Below are positions 7,439 through 7,552 of a stretch of 7,552 bases of DNA, piece by piece (position 1 is the first letter of the stretch; the number at the start of each line of letters is the position of its first letter). The notes beneath the pieces were generated by a model. That model was given only the letters and a program-made list of their open reading frames with translations, had not been told where the DNA came from and made no database searches. Where the stretch lies: NCBI GenBank assembly GCA_018381425.1, contig JAGZRY010000072.1:1-7552 (forward strand), in the 5' to 3' direction. The position numbers and the translations under genes were made by a program. The stretch comes from Haemophilus parainfluenzae. Its GTDB lineage: Bacteria > Pseudomonadota > Gammaproteobacteria > Enterobacterales > Pasteurellaceae.

Positions 7439-7552
7439 ATGGGTAAACACTATACAATCGAATTTAAATTACAGGCTCTTCAACCTATTTTGAATGGAAA
7501 AATGAGTATTAGAGAAGCTGCGCGTTTTTACAATATTCCTTCCAACGCCTTA
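7439..7552 (+). CDS. IS3-family transposase OrfA, N-terminal 38 residues (3' end outside window)
   Basis: ATG at 7439 opens a frame that runs off the right edge. The product begins MGKHYTIEFKLQALQPIL, then has MSIREAARFYNIPSNA, a helix-turn-helix of the type that opens OrfA of IS150-like elements and binds the terminal repeats. GAGG lies 12 nt upstream (GAGGTG, 10 nt), a rather long spacing. In this family OrfA is normally joined to the DDE-domain OrfB by programmed -1 frameshifting, which cannot be checked here. The family call rests on a short N-terminus plus the terminal repeat. Confidence 0.75.
   Translation, partial: MGKHYTIEFKLQALQPILNGKMSIREAARFYNIPSNAL

Larger units (their letters stand above)
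7382..7552 (+). mobile_element. Left end of an IS3/IS150-type insertion sequence (cut by window edge)
   Basis: The stretch TGATCTGCACCCCAAAAG followed by TTGGAC resembles the terminal inverted repeat of IS150-group elements, which start with TG and carry a CCCC-AAAAGTTGGAC block. An OrfA start follows 57 bp inside the end, the usual arrangement. The exact boundary is inferred: the right end, the second ORF and any target duplication are beyond the window. The insertion lies just after the ABC operon and leaves both ABC frames open. Confidence 0.75.

Overview
The window looks like chromosomal DNA from Haemophilus (Pasteurellaceae). Three things point there. The gyrB product is clearly gamma-proteobacterial. 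The 9-bp Haemophilus-type DNA uptake signal AAGTGCGGT occurs four times as an exact core (one on the minus strand inside a terminator, three inside coding sequence). The gene order, a haemoglobin/transferrin-type TonB receptor followed by an exporter-fold ABC pair, also fits a Haemophilus iron/haem locus. The species cannot be fixed from the sequence alone.

Layout, all genes on the + strand: (1) 2-1237, the C-terminal half of gyrB, cut by the window edge and closed by a strong intrinsic terminator built from an uptake-signal inverted pair. (2) 1238-1401, a short regulatory gap with a perfect TATAAT -10 and a weak candidate Fur site. (3) 1402-3833, a TonB-dependent outer-membrane receptor gene of the haemoglobin/transferrin receptor class. 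It is broken by a 1-base deletion in a G6 tract at 1861-1866, so as read it makes only a 167-residue N-terminal fragment; a seventh G would restore an 810-residue protein. (4) 3834-3958, a gap holding a 24-bp perfect inverted repeat made of two REP-like palindromes with GTAG heads, followed by an intrinsic terminator and the RBS of the next gene. (5) 3959-5704 and 5697-7355, two ABC half-transporters with fused membrane and ATPase domains, overlapping by 8 bp and almost certainly forming a heterodimer. (6) 7382-7552, the left end of an insertion sequence of IS3/IS150 type, with the first 38 codons of its OrfA and a hairpin that buries the OrfA ribosome-binding site; it runs off the window.

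Working together: the receptor would bind a haem- or iron-carrying host protein at the cell surface and move its cargo to the periplasm using TonB energy. The ABC pair sits in the inner membrane. Its substrate is not shown by the sequence; proximity to the receptor makes haem, siderophore or thiol/haem homeostasis plausible, but this is inference. The ATPase sites are asymmetric: a His replaces the Q-loop Gln in the first protein, and LSDGE replaces LSGGQ in the second. These changes fall on the same composite site, suggesting one degenerate and one canonical ATP site. I found no CRISPR array, tRNA, rRNA or phage gene, and no clear evidence of a wholly new system; the most noteworthy items are the frameshift, the REP pair, the ATPase asymmetry, the uptake signals encoding Ser-Ala-Val at matching linker positions, and the IS end hairpin.
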